Of a DNA stretch of 64,000 bases, positions 1 to 7,565 are shown piece after piece. A program made the translations under genes and the position numbers. The notes under the pieces were generated by a model. The model saw nothing but the letters and a program-made list of their open reading frames with translations. It searched no databases and was not told where the DNA came from. Source of the stretch: Enterobacillus tribolii (GTDB lineage: Bacteria; Pseudomonadota; Gammaproteobacteria; Enterobacterales; Enterobacteriaceae); contig NZ_QRAP01000007.1 in NCBI RefSeq assembly GCF_003363015.1, positions 124,001-188,000 of the forward strand, given 5' to 3'. Position 1 is the stretch's first letter; the number at the start of each line of letters is the position of its first letter.

Positions 1-205
1 CGATGATTAACGCCATCTGCATGCCGAAGCCCAGCAGGTTCCAGAAGCCGTCCCCCCACATTTGCACCATGTCGAGCGGCGTGTGCGGCGTAAGCGCCAG
101 CGCGATGAGGAACGTGAGCAACGTCAGCAGCATGGCGAAAATCAGCGGGTCCGGCAGATACCGGCTGACAAAGCCGGTTAAGACACGGGAGAGACGGCCG
201 ATCAT
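1..205 (-). CDS. atoE: AtoE short-chain fatty acid transporter (5' part only)
   Basis: The first 68 codons of AtoE are present and the gene runs off the left edge. The N-terminus (MIGRLSRVLTGFVSRYLPDP, then a long hydrophobic stretch and WGDGFWNLL) closely follows E. coli AtoE as I remember it. The ATG overlaps the atoA stop in an ATGA, so translation is probably coupled. AtoE is an inner-membrane permease for acetoacetate and short-chain fatty acids. Its position as third gene after atoD and atoA matches the E. coli operon. Only the family assignment can be judged here because most of the protein is missing. Confidence 0.93.
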   Translation of the reverse strand, partial: MIGRLSRVLTGFVSRYLPDPLIFAMLLTLLTFLIALALTPHTPLDMVQMWGDGFWNLLGFGMQMALII

Positions 206-867
206 ATGACGTTCTCCTCAAGGCCGATCGGCATGGCTTTGAAATCGGGGGATACGGTAAATTCCGCCTCCGTTTTTTCCCTGATTTGTTCCAGGGTGAC
301 GCCGGGAGCGTGCTCTTTCAGCACTAACTGGCCTTTTTCGAAGCTGAAGACCGCCATTTCCGTTACGATCATGGAAACCTTGTTCAGCGCGGTCAGGGGC
401 AGGGTGCATTTGCGCAGGATTTTGGCCGAGCCGTCTTTGGCGCTGTGCTCCATGGCGATGATCACCTTACGCGCGCCGGTGACCAGATCCATCGCGCCGC
501 CCATACCGGGAACCATTTTTCCGGGGATCATCCAGTTTGCCAGGCTGGCGCTTTGGTCGACCTGCAATCCGCCCAGCACGCTGGCGTCTACGTGGCCGCC
601 GCGGATCAGGGCGAAGGAGAGCGCGCTGTCGAACATGGCGGCGCCCGGCAGCAAACCGCACGGCTGACCACCGGCGTTAACCAGATCCGGGTGCGCGTCG
701 GTGACCGGGCCAAGGCCCAGAAAACCGTTTTCCGACTGAAGGGTGATGTGGATGTCCGGCGGGAGGTAGTTAACCACCTGCGTTGGCAGACCGATGCCCA
801 GGTTTACGATGTCACCGTCGCGGAATTCGAGGGCGACGCGGCGTGCGATCAATTCTTTGGCGTTCAT
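202..867 (-). CDS. atoA: Acetate CoA-transferase beta subunit AtoA
   Basis: A 221-residue protein close in length to E. coli AtoA (216). With AtoD it forms the enzyme that moves CoA from acetyl-CoA to acetoacetate or other short-chain acids, the entry step of their degradation. The SENGFLGLGP segment near residue 45 contains the family's active-site glutamate region, and glycine-rich stretches follow (GKMVPGMGGAMDLV). It starts 2 nt after the atoD stop and overlaps atoE, so atoD-atoA-atoE behave as one operon. No anomalies are visible. Confidence 0.96.
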   Translation of the reverse strand: MNAKELIARRVALEFRDGDIVNLGIGLPTQVVNYLPPDIHITLQSENGFLGLGPVTDAHPDLVNAGGQPCGLLPGAAMFDSALSFALIRGGHVDASVLGGLQVDQSASLANWMIPGKMVPGMGGAMDLVTGARKVIIAMEHSAKDGSAKILRKCTLPLTALNKVSMIVTEMAVFSFEKGQLVLKEHAPGVTLEQIREKTEAEFTVSPDFKAMPIGLEENVI

Positions 868-869
868 GA

Positions 870-1529
870 TTAGGCCTCCTGGGGATTAACGATGTAGTCG
901 ACGACGGCGCCCGGCGTCATGATGTGGTCCGGCGCAATGCTGCCGACGTCGGTCAGCACGTGCGGTTCGGCAATGACGATGTCGGCGGCCAGGGCGATAA
1001 CCGGGTTAAAGTTACGGGCGCTGAGCTGGTAAACCAGGTTGCCCGCGCGATCGGCGGTGTGTGCCTGAACCAGCGCCAGATCGGCGCGCAGGGGGAGTTC
1101 CAGAAGGTATTCGGTGCCGTCGAGCGTGATTTTTTGTTTGCCTTCTTCGACAACGGTGCCGACGCCGGTCGGCGTGAGGAAGCCGCCTAATCCGGCTCCG
1201 CCGCAGCGGATACGTTCGATCAGGGTGCCCTGGGGAATCAGCTCAACCTCCATTTCGCCGCTGATCATGCGGCGGCCGGTTTCCGGGTTGGTGCCGATGT
1301 GGGATGCGATCACTTTTTTGACGCGGTCGTTCACGACCAGCAGGCCGATACCGGTGTCGACGAAGGCGGTATCGTTGGCGATAATCGTCAGATCGCGCAC
1401 GCCGGACTCCAGCAGGGCTTCAATCAGGCGCGGCGGCGTGCCGACGCCCATAAATCCGCCCACCATAATGGTCATGCCGTCGCGGAAATAACCGGCGGCG
1501 TCTTGCACATTGATACATTTATTTTTCAT
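870..1529 (-). CDS. atoD: Acetate CoA-transferase alpha subunit AtoD
   Basis: A 219-residue protein (E. coli AtoD has 220) with the CoA-transferase type I signature region [16 protein letters not shown] near the N-terminus and [16 protein letters not shown] in the middle. I chose the ATG at 1529 (MKNKC): an AGGGA ribosome site lies about 8 nt upstream and this start matches the E. coli N-terminus. In-frame ATGs at 1535 and 1568 lack a well-placed ribosome site. It is the first gene of the atoDAE operon, with a sigma-54 promoter about 50 nt upstream, consistent with control by the adjacent AtoC. Confidence 0.95.
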   Translation of the reverse strand: MKNKCINVQDAAGYFRDGMTIMVGGFMGVGTPPRLIEALLESGVRDLTIIANDTAFVDTGIGLLVVNDRVKKVIASHIGTNPETGRRMISGEMEVELIPQGTLIERIRCGGAGLGGFLTPTGVGTVVEEGKQKITLDGTEYLLELPLRADLALVQAHTADRAGNLVYQLSARNFNPVIALAADIVIAEPHVLTDVGSIAPDHIMTPGAVVDYIVNPQEA

Positions 1530-1577
1530 TGTCATTCCCTGTAGTGTGACGTCTGAAAACGGGTTCATACCGGGAAT

Positions 1578-1593
1578 AGCAAAGGGTGTGCCA
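1578..1593 (-). promoter_or_regulatory. Sigma-54 promoter of atoDAE (-24/-12)
   Basis: Read on the minus strand the sequence is TGGCACACCCTTTGCT. This matches the sigma-54 consensus TGGCAC-N5-TTGCW exactly, including the GG and GC pairs. It lies about 50 nt before the atoD start and faces it. AtoC, encoded next door, is a sigma-54 activator, so the match is well supported by context. Confidence 0.88.
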
Positions 1594-1671
1594 GAACGGG
1601 GATTTGCGGTTATTGTGTTGATACTAATGGGTTTTTTAACGTTTTAATACAAGGCTGAGACCGGCGGGGAA

Positions 1672-1697
1672 GTGCAAGTTTTTGCACAGGTGTGCAC
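1672..1697 (-). promoter_or_regulatory. Probable AtoC upstream activating site
   Basis: A perfect inverted repeat GTGCAA-N4-TTGCAC lies at 1672-1687, followed by a further GTGCAC at 1692-1697. It is about 80-100 nt upstream of the sigma-54 promoter, where enhancer sites for NtrC-type activators sit. E. coli AtoC is known to bind a palindrome containing TTTGCA-like half-sites. The link to AtoC here is inference. Confidence 0.6.
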
Positions 1698-1754
1698 GTT
1701 TTGTTTCACCGGATGCGCGGGATAGGCGCCGGGGATTGCCCCGGCGGCGCGGGG

Positions 1755-3134
1755 TTAATCGATGTTGTATTCCTGGAGTTTGTACATCAGCGCCCTGCGG
1801 CTGATACCCAGCGCTTTGGCGGTTTGTACCCGGTTTCCCTGATTGGCGGACAGGGCGGCGCAAATAAGTTCACGCTCGTAAGCCTTCATGCGGGTTTTAA
1901 GGGAGCCGGAGGCATCGGCTTCCTGCCCGGTTTCCGTCATCGGCAGCGACCGGGCGAAATGCGTGATGGTTTCCGGCAGGTCGTCGGGGAAAATGACGAA
2001 GCCGGTACTCATGATGACCGCGCGCTCCATGGCGTTGGACAGTTCGCGGATATTGCCCGGCCACGGGTAGGCCTCCAGCTGCGCCAGCGCAGAGGGGTCG
2101 AGTTCGACGATCTCTTTGCCGTTCTCTTCACTGAACTTTTGCAGAAAGTGACCGGCCAGCAGGGCGATATCCTCCGGACGTTCACGCAGCGGCGGCAGCG
2201 ACAGGTGCACGACGTTGAGGCGGTAGAACAGATCGCGCCGGAAGGTGCCCTGCTCAACCATTTCCGTCAGGTTGCGGTTGGTGGCGGCGATCAGGCGGAT
2301 ATCCGTTTTGATGGTCTGGCTGCCGCCGATACGTTCAAACTCCCGCTCCTGCAACACGCGCAGCAGTTTAACCTGGAGGTTGTGCGGCATTTCACCCACT
2401 TCGTCCAGCAGCAGGGTGCCCTGGTTGGCGCGTTCGAACAACCCCTGCCGCTGCACCAGCGCTCCGGTAAAAGCGCCTTTTTCGTGACCGAACAGCTCGC
2501 TTTCCAGCAGGGATTCCGGCAGCGCGCCGCAGTTAATTTTGATAAACGGCCCCTTGGCGCGCGGGCTGTTGTAGTGGACGGCACGGGCGATCAGCTCCTT
2601 GCCGGTTCCGCTTTCGCCGGTAACCAGCACGCTGGCGGTGCTGGCGGCGATTTTCGCCATGTCCCGGCACAGCGCGATCATGGCCGGGCTGTTGGTCAGG
2701 ATTTTGTCCCACTGATAACTGGCGGAGAGGGCGCGGTGCAGCAGGCTGATTTCGCGCTTCATCTCATTAAGCTGCATGGCCCGGTCAACGATCATCCGGA
2801 TTTCATCCAGATCAAACGGCTTGATGATGTAGTCGAAGGCGCCGAGGCGCAGCGCTTCCACCGCCGTTTCGATTGCGGCGTAGGCGGTCATCAGAATCAC
2901 GGGAACATTTTGCCGCTGCTGACGCATCGCCTGCAGCGCTTCCATGCCGTTCAGGCGCGGCATGCGGATGTCCATCAGCACGACGTCCGGCGCATGCTGT
3001 CCGAATAAGGTGAGCGCTTGCTCGCCGTCGTGGGCAACGATGGGGTGATGGCCGTCGCGGGTAAAGACCGTGCTCAACAGACGGCGTACGTTCTCTTCAT
3101 CGTCAACGATCAGAATGCGATACGATTTTTTCAT
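1755..3134 (-). CDS. atoC: Acetoacetate response regulator AtoC
   Basis: A 459-residue NtrC-type activator (E. coli 461). Domains in order: receiver (residues 1-120) with acidic pair DDEE at 11-14 and phospho-acceptor Asp55 in VVLMDIRMPR; AAA+ sigma-54 activation domain with Walker A GESGTGKE, the sigma-54-contacting GAFTGA loop and Walker B LLLDEVGEMP; C-terminal Fis-type helix-turn-helix (QTAKALGISRRALMYKL). The ATG is immediately next to the end of atoS, so the two are translated together. It should activate atoDAE through the promoter just downstream. Confidence 0.97.
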   Translation of the reverse strand: MKKSYRILIVDDEENVRRLLSTVFTRDGHHPIVAHDGEQALTLFGQHAPDVVLMDIRMPRLNGMEALQAMRQQRQNVPVILMTAYAAIETAVEALRLGAFDYIIKPFDLDEIRMIVDRAMQLNEMKREISLLHRALSASYQWDKILTNSPAMIALCRDMAKIAASTASVLVTGESGTGKELIARAVHYNSPRAKGPFIKINCGALPESLLESELFGHEKGAFTGALVQRQGLFERANQGTLLLDEVGEMPHNLQVKLLRVLQEREFERIGGSQTIKTDIRLIAATNRNLTEMVEQGTFRRDLFYRLNVVHLSLPPLRERPEDIALLAGHFLQKFSEENGKEIVELDPSALAQLEAYPWPGNIRELSNAMERAVIMSTGFVIFPDDLPETITHFARSLPMTETGQEADASGSLKTRMKAYERELICAALSANQGNRVQTAKALGISRRALMYKLQEYNID

Positions 3135-4984
3135 CAGGATACCTCCGCCGCGCCGTGATGAACCGGCAGCAGGATAATAAACGTCGTGCCATGACCCGGG
3201 CGGCTTTCCAGCCGGATATCGCCGTCGTGCAGGGCGATGATGCGCTGACAGATCGGTAAGCCCAGCCCGGTTCCGGAGGGCTTGGTGGTGTAAAAAGGAT
3301 CGAAAATCCGCGATATGGATTCTTCGCTGATACCCTGTCCGCTGTCGCGGATCGTGATTTCCTGATGCCGCTCGCCGCTGCGGCGGGTGGTGATGGTGAT
3401 GTTCCCTTTGCAGGGAATTGCCTGGACTGCGTTGATCAGCAGGTTAAGCAACACTTGCTTAAGCTGTTCGCCGTCCGCGTCGATGTCGGGCAATCCCTCT
3501 TCCAGACAGACGTTAAAATCAATGCGCGCTTCGCTGCCGCCGGTTTTTATCAGGATCAGCGTTTCCGTGATCAACTGATTGAGCGAAACCTGCTGCATGC
3601 GGCCGCAGCGCGGGCGGGCGAAGTCGAGCAACTGCTGAATCACCTTATTGATCGAGTTCACTTCGTTGAGAATGATGTGGGTATATTCCCGTTTCCGCGC
3701 ATCTTCTTCGCCGTCTTTCAGCAACTGGACGAAGCCGCTGATGGCGGTCAGCGGATTGCGTACCTCGTGGGCGACGCCCGCCATCAGTTCGCCGAGGGCG
3801 GCGAGTCTTTCCGCCTGGGCGATACGGTGCTGCACCTCTTTTTTCTCCGTCAGATCGGAGAAGATAACCAGCGCGCCGATGGTTTCTCCCCGCGCGTTGT
3901 GGATCCGGCTGGTGCTGACGCTGATTTGAATGGTGCGGTTCTTGCCCGGATAGTTGACCTCCAGCGCCATCTGTTCGATGCCGTGCTCCAGCGTGTCGAG
4001 GATCGGACTGTGGAAGTTGGTGTTTTCGAAGACCACGGCGTAAGGACGGCCGAGCAATTCTTTACGCTGGTAGCCGGTAATTTTTTCCGCGGCAGGGTTG
4101 ATCATGGTGACGCGTCCGTCGATATCCACGGAAATCACGCCGTCGGCAGCGCTTTCGATAATCAGCTCATTCAGGGTTTTGGCCTCGCGCAAGGCTCTGG
4201 AGAGGTGATTGACGCTGTCTGAGATTTCCCCCATCTCGCCCTTCATCGGCGGAATAACGGTATGGAGGTTGTAAGGCAGTTCGTTAAGGCCGCTTTTGAT
4301 GGTGTCGATATCCGCGCTGAAACGGCGCGAGAAGAAGATGATGATCCACACGCTGAGCAGAATGCTGATGCCGGTCGCTGCCATGATGCGGATGTCCATC
4401 GCCAGCGCCTGCTGATCGATATCGCTGGAAAGCTCGTTCGCCCAGATATAGCCGATGACCTGATTCTCCCGGACGATGGGGATCATGGCGTTCATGATGT
4501 TGCCGCGCACCTGGGTGCCCCAGCCGACGACGGGTTCACCGCTCTCCATCACTTCGCGGCCGGGGTGGTTGGGGCTGATGGTGATGCCGACGGAGGCGCC
4601 GTGCTGCGCCTGCGGACCGTAGGTGACGATGGCGTCCAGCCCGCGGTGATAATAGCCGGCGCCGACGCCGGAGAAGGCCTGGGTGATTTTGTCCGTTACC
4701 GGCGCCAGCAGCGCATTAAGGGCTTTCAGACGCTGTTCGCGCGGGAGGTCGGGATAGCGGCTGAAGCTGTCCCCCAGCGCGTTATCCAGTAACCGGGTGA
4801 CGGCGAACAGTTTGATCCTTTTTTCTTCCAGCAGCGCGTTGCGCCCTTCGACCTCGACCGTAAAGCCGATTGTCAGCGTGGGCAGAGAAACCAGAATAGC
4901 CAGCAATACCATTTTCTGGCGCAGGGTCTGCGGCCAGTGAAGCTTGTTCAGCAGGCGTTTTACCCGCGATTGCACATGAAGCAT
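3134..4984 (-). CDS. atoS: Acetoacetate sensor histidine kinase AtoS
   Basis: A membrane sensor kinase of about 616 residues (E. coli 608). Visible parts: N-terminal transmembrane segment (MVLLAILVSLPTLTIGF), a periplasmic sensor stretch, a second membrane segment (ISILLSVWIIIFF), a HAMP-like linker, a PAS domain (ADGVISVDIDGRVTMINPAA), the HisKA motif VAHEVRNPLTA with the phospho-accepting histidine, and an HATPase domain with the N, G1 (DSGQGI) and G2 (GTGLGL) boxes. I prefer the ATG at 4984, which has AAGGA 8 nt upstream. An ATG at 4993 and one at 5014 are in frame but poorly placed. Its stop overlaps atoC. Confidence 0.95.
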   Translation of the reverse strand: MLHVQSRVKRLLNKLHWPQTLRQKMVLLAILVSLPTLTIGFTVEVEGRNALLEEKRIKLFAVTRLLDNALGDSFSRYPDLPREQRLKALNALLAPVTDKITQAFSGVGAGYYHRGLDAIVTYGPQAQHGASVGITISPNHPGREVMESGEPVVGWGTQVRGNIMNAMIPIVRENQVIGYIWANELSSDIDQQALAMDIRIMAATGISILLSVWIIIFFSRRFSADIDTIKSGLNELPYNLHTVIPPMKGEMGEISDSVNHLSRALREAKTLNELIIESAADGVISVDIDGRVTMINPAAEKITGYQRKELLGRPYAVVFENTNFHSPILDTLEHGIEQMALEVNYPGKNRTIQISVSTSRIHNARGETIGALVIFSDLTEKKEVQHRIAQAERLAALGELMAGVAHEVRNPLTAISGFVQLLKDGEEDARKREYTHIILNEVNSINKVIQQLLDFARPRCGRMQQVSLNQLITETLILIKTGGSEARIDFNVCLEEGLPDIDADGEQLKQVLLNLLINAVQAIPCKGNITITTRRSGERHQEITIRDSGQGISEESISRIFDPFYTTKPSGTGLGLPICQRIIALHDGDIRLESRPGHGTTFIILLPVHHGAAEVS

Positions 4985-5371
4985 GAAGTACATCCTTGAA
5001 TAACGGCGGCGCAAACGCCCGCTTTGAGGTGACTATAGGCGGACGGAGGTGCGACTCAAGGAGGAGGGCGAAAAAATGTGATATACGCTGAAAGGGAAAT
5101 GCAATATCAACTGATTTATTGGGGGGATTTAACGGTGATATCAGAAAATACGCTGAATTAGAATAGCTGGCGCTTTACCTTCCGTTCATCAACGTAACAT
5201 GGTTGTTTAATGGCTAGAATGCAGAAGAAAACTGAGAAGGCTTGCATTTTTATTATAATTATTTTCAATATATTAAATATTACTATTGTTTTTTTCAGGT
5301 GATACAAGCAGGAATGGTATGCTACATCATATAAAACCTCCACACGTTATATCACCCAGGAAAAACCGAGA
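4985..5371. other. Non-coding boundary between ato genes and accessory DNA
   Basis: No convincing gene is visible. The GC-rich half next to atoS gives way near 5150 to AT-rich sequence, which probably marks the left edge of the variable region. It should carry the atoSC promoter. I searched by eye for a copy of the tmRNA 3' end that would mark an island attachment site and did not find one. Confidence 0.5.
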
Positions 5372-5815
5372 TTATGCCTGTGCTTTCAGGCGCATATGCA
5401 GCAAGGGAAAGGGGTTGCCCTGGCCGTCTAATTCTGAGCGGGCGAACGTTTCGAACCCCATATGTTGGTAGAAAGCTACCGCCTGATCGTTTTGTTCATT
5501 AACGTCGACTTCATTGGCGCTTAGCGTTCCGGTTGCGAATGCCAGCAGTTGTTTACCGATGCCTTGACCGCGGACGTGCGGTGAAATGAATAACATTTCT
5601 ATGCGATGACCATCGACACCGATAAAGCCCTGGGCTTCGTTGTTGGTGTTCACGGCTTTATAGACGGGAAGCCCGGAGAGTAAGGCTTCTGCCACAAAAG
5701 GGCGTAAGGCGACGATGTCTGCGGCGGTCAGAAAATGATGTGTTGCGCGAACCGATGCTTCCCACAGATCGGTCAGGGCAGGGAGATCGTTTGGGGTGAT
5801 TTTTTGAATTTGCAT
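5372..5815 (-). CDS. YjaB-like GNAT N-acetyltransferase
   Basis: A 147-residue GNAT acetyltransferase. The acetyl-CoA pyrophosphate loop appears as RGQGIGKQLL and the C-terminal part has VNEQNDQAVAFYQHMGF, the usual beta6-alpha4 region, followed by GNPFPLLHM. This pattern resembles E. coli YjaB, whose substrate is not firmly known. The ATG at 5815 was chosen because an AGGAA site lies 8 nt upstream and the fold begins there. The upstream in-frame extension (to 5932) reads as low-complexity sequence. It is a single gene on the minus strand at the margin of the accessory region. Confidence 0.85.
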   Translation of the reverse strand: MQIQKITPNDLPALTDLWEASVRATHHFLTAADIVALRPFVAEALLSGLPVYKAVNTNNEAQGFIGVDGHRIEMLFISPHVRGQGIGKQLLAFATGTLSANEVDVNEQNDQAVAFYQHMGFETFARSELDGQGNPFPLLHMRLKAQA

Positions 5816-5944
5816 GGCGCAGTTCCTGGTTAGTGGGGTTGGGGGACATCTAAACAAGGATGATAGCATGGATAGCGGAGGGGGCATGCGCTGCGGGTGA
5901 TTGCCGTGGGGTTGCCCATTAAAAATACACATTAAATTAGTGTG

Positions 5945-6244
5945 TTAGTAAATCCACCGCCCCGCCTTGGCGGAGTTAATCAGCATTTCTAGAGTAAAAT
6001 CGGGAACCTGGGATAGCTCATGTCTATCTGGGTAATAGGTATCGATACTGAAGCTCCCTCGTTCCACATCGAATTGATGGAAAAAGTCTTCCATTAGAGC
6101 CTCTGCTTCTTCACGTTCGAAATGTAAATCGCTGTCTATATCTGTTTTGGGGGTCCATGCTTTCTTAAAGAATGGAATGAACGACCAGCCATCATGTTTT
6201 TTGACCAGAGCAAATACAGCCTGCCGCACTTCGTTCGTGGTCAT
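5945..6244 (-). CDS. DUF1493 family acyl-carrier-like small protein
   Basis: A 99-residue protein with the DUF1493 pattern: an acidic helix region (DIDSDLHFEREEAEALMEDFFHQFDV) and the PDxxE/LT-type tail PDFTLEMLINSAKAGRW. The family is predicted to resemble acyl carrier proteins and its function is unknown. In enterics such genes often follow a small membrane protein with a GRAIPVxGW motif. Here the end of such a gene overlaps the start of this one in an ATGA, so the pair was once an operon. Confidence 0.75.
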   Translation of the reverse strand: MTTNEVRQAVFALVKKHDGWSFIPFFKKAWTPKTDIDSDLHFEREEAEALMEDFFHQFDVERGSFSIDTYYPDRHELSQVPDFTLEMLINSAKAGRWIY

Positions 6245-6414
6245 AATCTGTCCTCTAAGCGAGCAATTTTATTGTAGGCTGTCATGGCATTGATCGTGAT
6301 GATTGATACATCCGCTGCCAGGATTATCCAGCCAATGACAGGAATTGCCCTTCCGGCAAAAGTGCCAATATTAGCGACCATCCTGATCTTGAATGTTTTA
6401 AGGTATCTTAGTAG
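6241..6414 (-). pseudogene. 3' remnant of GRAIPVxGW membrane protein gene
   Basis: An open stretch of 57 codons ends with an ATGA overlap with the DUF1493 gene. It contains FAGRAIPVIGWIILAADV and ends YNKIARLEDRL. I recognise this as the C-terminal hydrophobic part of the longer membrane protein normally encoded before DUF1493 genes. The upstream frame is closed by a TAA near 6415, so the N-terminal part is missing. A 46-residue peptide could still start at the ATG at 6381. Remnant is the more likely reading. Confidence 0.6.
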
Positions 6415-6566
6415 TTAATTTTGCATCAGATAATTGATAGTATCGTAATTCAGCGTTAGGCGATGTTATCAATGGAAAGTATGCATTCATAATCTTAGTC
6501 ACTTGATATAACAAGCTAAAGTGATAATTTCTTACACCATCATTGGTGCAAGACATGGAGAATGTG

Positions 6567-6935
6567 ATGGCGTGGGTATATCAGCAGGGTACTGGTCGAC
6601 TATATAGGAATGGACGATTGGTTGCTACGGGATATGCAGGAAAAGGAAATGGAAAGAACAACCCTGAAATGCAAAACGTCCAGATGGTTGGCCCGTTACC
6701 ACGCGGAACCTATTCGATCACTGGTGCGCCATTTAGACATCCTACTACGGGTGTTTACTCAATACGTCTGGAACCGAACTCAGGTAATGCAATGCATGGC
6801 CGGTCGGGATTTCTTATTCATGGGGATAGTCGCCAACGGCCCGGTGATGCGTCAAATGGTTGCATTATTCTACCAAGGAATATCAGGGAAACGATTTGGA
6901 ACAGTGGTGATCGGCAAGTGGAGGTAACACGGTGA
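6567..6935 (+). CDS. Tlde1-type L,D-transpeptidase effector (DUF2778)
   Basis: A 122-residue protein with no signal peptide. It shows the Tlde1/DUF2778 pattern: WVYQQGTGRLYRNG at the N-terminus, GYAGKGNGKNNPEMQNV, VGPLPRGTYSI, and the catalytic His/Cys block HGDSRQRPGDASNGCIIL. Tlde1 proteins are type VI secretion effectors that act in the periplasm of target bacteria by exchanging D-amino acids on, or cleaving, peptidoglycan stems. The ATG at 6567 was chosen because GGAG lies 6 nt upstream and it matches the family N-terminus; an ATG at 6555 is the alternative. The stop overlaps the next gene's start. No T6SS structural gene is in the window, so this is an orphan effector cassette. Confidence 0.87.
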   Translation: MAWVYQQGTGRLYRNGRLVATGYAGKGNGKNNPEMQNVQMVGPLPRGTYSITGAPFRHPTTGVYSIRLEPNSGNAMHGRSGFLIHGDSRQRPGDASNGCIILPRNIRETIWNSGDRQVEVTR

Positions 6936-7270
6936 AGAAAATATTTTATGCAATCTTACTGCTTCTTCCGCTGTCAGGGTTCGCGGCAGAGAATGATTGC
7001 CGATCATGGCCTGAAAACATAGCCGAAGTCTGGTTGAAAAATCAAAACATCGTTGATATTCCGCAATTAGATAAAGCGAAAACAGAAGCGACACTTTTGG
7101 CTTCAGAAAAGAAAGAGAATGATATTTATACCCAGGTATTTCATTTTGTTTTCCATGATAGATATGGGAAAAAGTATGAAGTGATCACTCAAAATGATGC
7201 ATCAGATGATGAGTGTTCAGTGAGTGAGGTCAATATATTCTTGATTTCAAGGAAAGAAGTTAACCACTGA
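6932..7270 (+). CDS. Probable periplasmic immunity protein for Tlde1
   Basis: A 112-residue protein with a clear Sec signal peptide (KKIFYAILLLLPLSGFAAE), so it should be periplasmic, which is where Tlde1 effectors act. It starts at a GTG overlapping the effector stop (GTGA) with GGAGG 7 nt upstream, so the two are coupled. I recognise no domain. Immunity function is inferred from location, size and the overlap with the effector gene. The two cysteines in the mature part could form a disulfide. Confidence 0.7.
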   Translation: MKKIFYAILLLLPLSGFAAENDCRSWPENIAEVWLKNQNIVDIPQLDKAKTEATLLASEKKENDIYTQVFHFVFHDRYGKKYEVITQNDASDDECSVSEVNIFLISRKEVNH

Positions 7271-7430
7271 TTTAAGCTGGTACCGATATTGGGAGGAGGT
7301 CAATGCCGGAAGATCTCTAAATGTGAATGGCACGATTATGCGGGATACTTACAATGCCACGGGAAAGAATACTCGGGCAGTACGTAAGGGAGTGGGGAGG
7401 AGGTATTGTTTTGTGAAAAAATGTATATAA
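7269..7430 (+). pseudogene. Orphan C-terminal coding remnant after effector pair
   Basis: After the immunity gene a different frame stays open for about 53 codons. It reads WYRYWEEVNAGRSLNVNGTI, then RDTYNATGKNTRAVRKG, and stops at 7428-7430. It has no good start or ribosome site. The composition (Trp/Tyr-rich, basic tail) is typical of the displaced C-terminal end of a polymorphic toxin or related secreted protein. This is an inference; the stretch could also be chance. Confidence 0.35.
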
Positions 7431-7565
7431 TATAAGCGATTATACGCTATGTAGTGCCAGTCAATTAACTGGCACTTTTTGGAAATGAGTGCTAATGATT
7501 TTACTGGTTACTATCACTTTCCTCAGTATGATTAAAATTTTCTGGTACTTGTAGGATGGGTTTCT

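Noticed and set aside
1692-3008. Long plus-strand frame opposite atoC
   Set aside because: It is a GC-rich shadow of the conserved atoC gene. Similar long opposite-strand frames across atoS, potG, art and ybjS are also shadows.
5158-5343. A 61-codon minus-strand frame before atoS
   Set aside because: No ribosome site, odd composition and AT-rich intergenic sequence.
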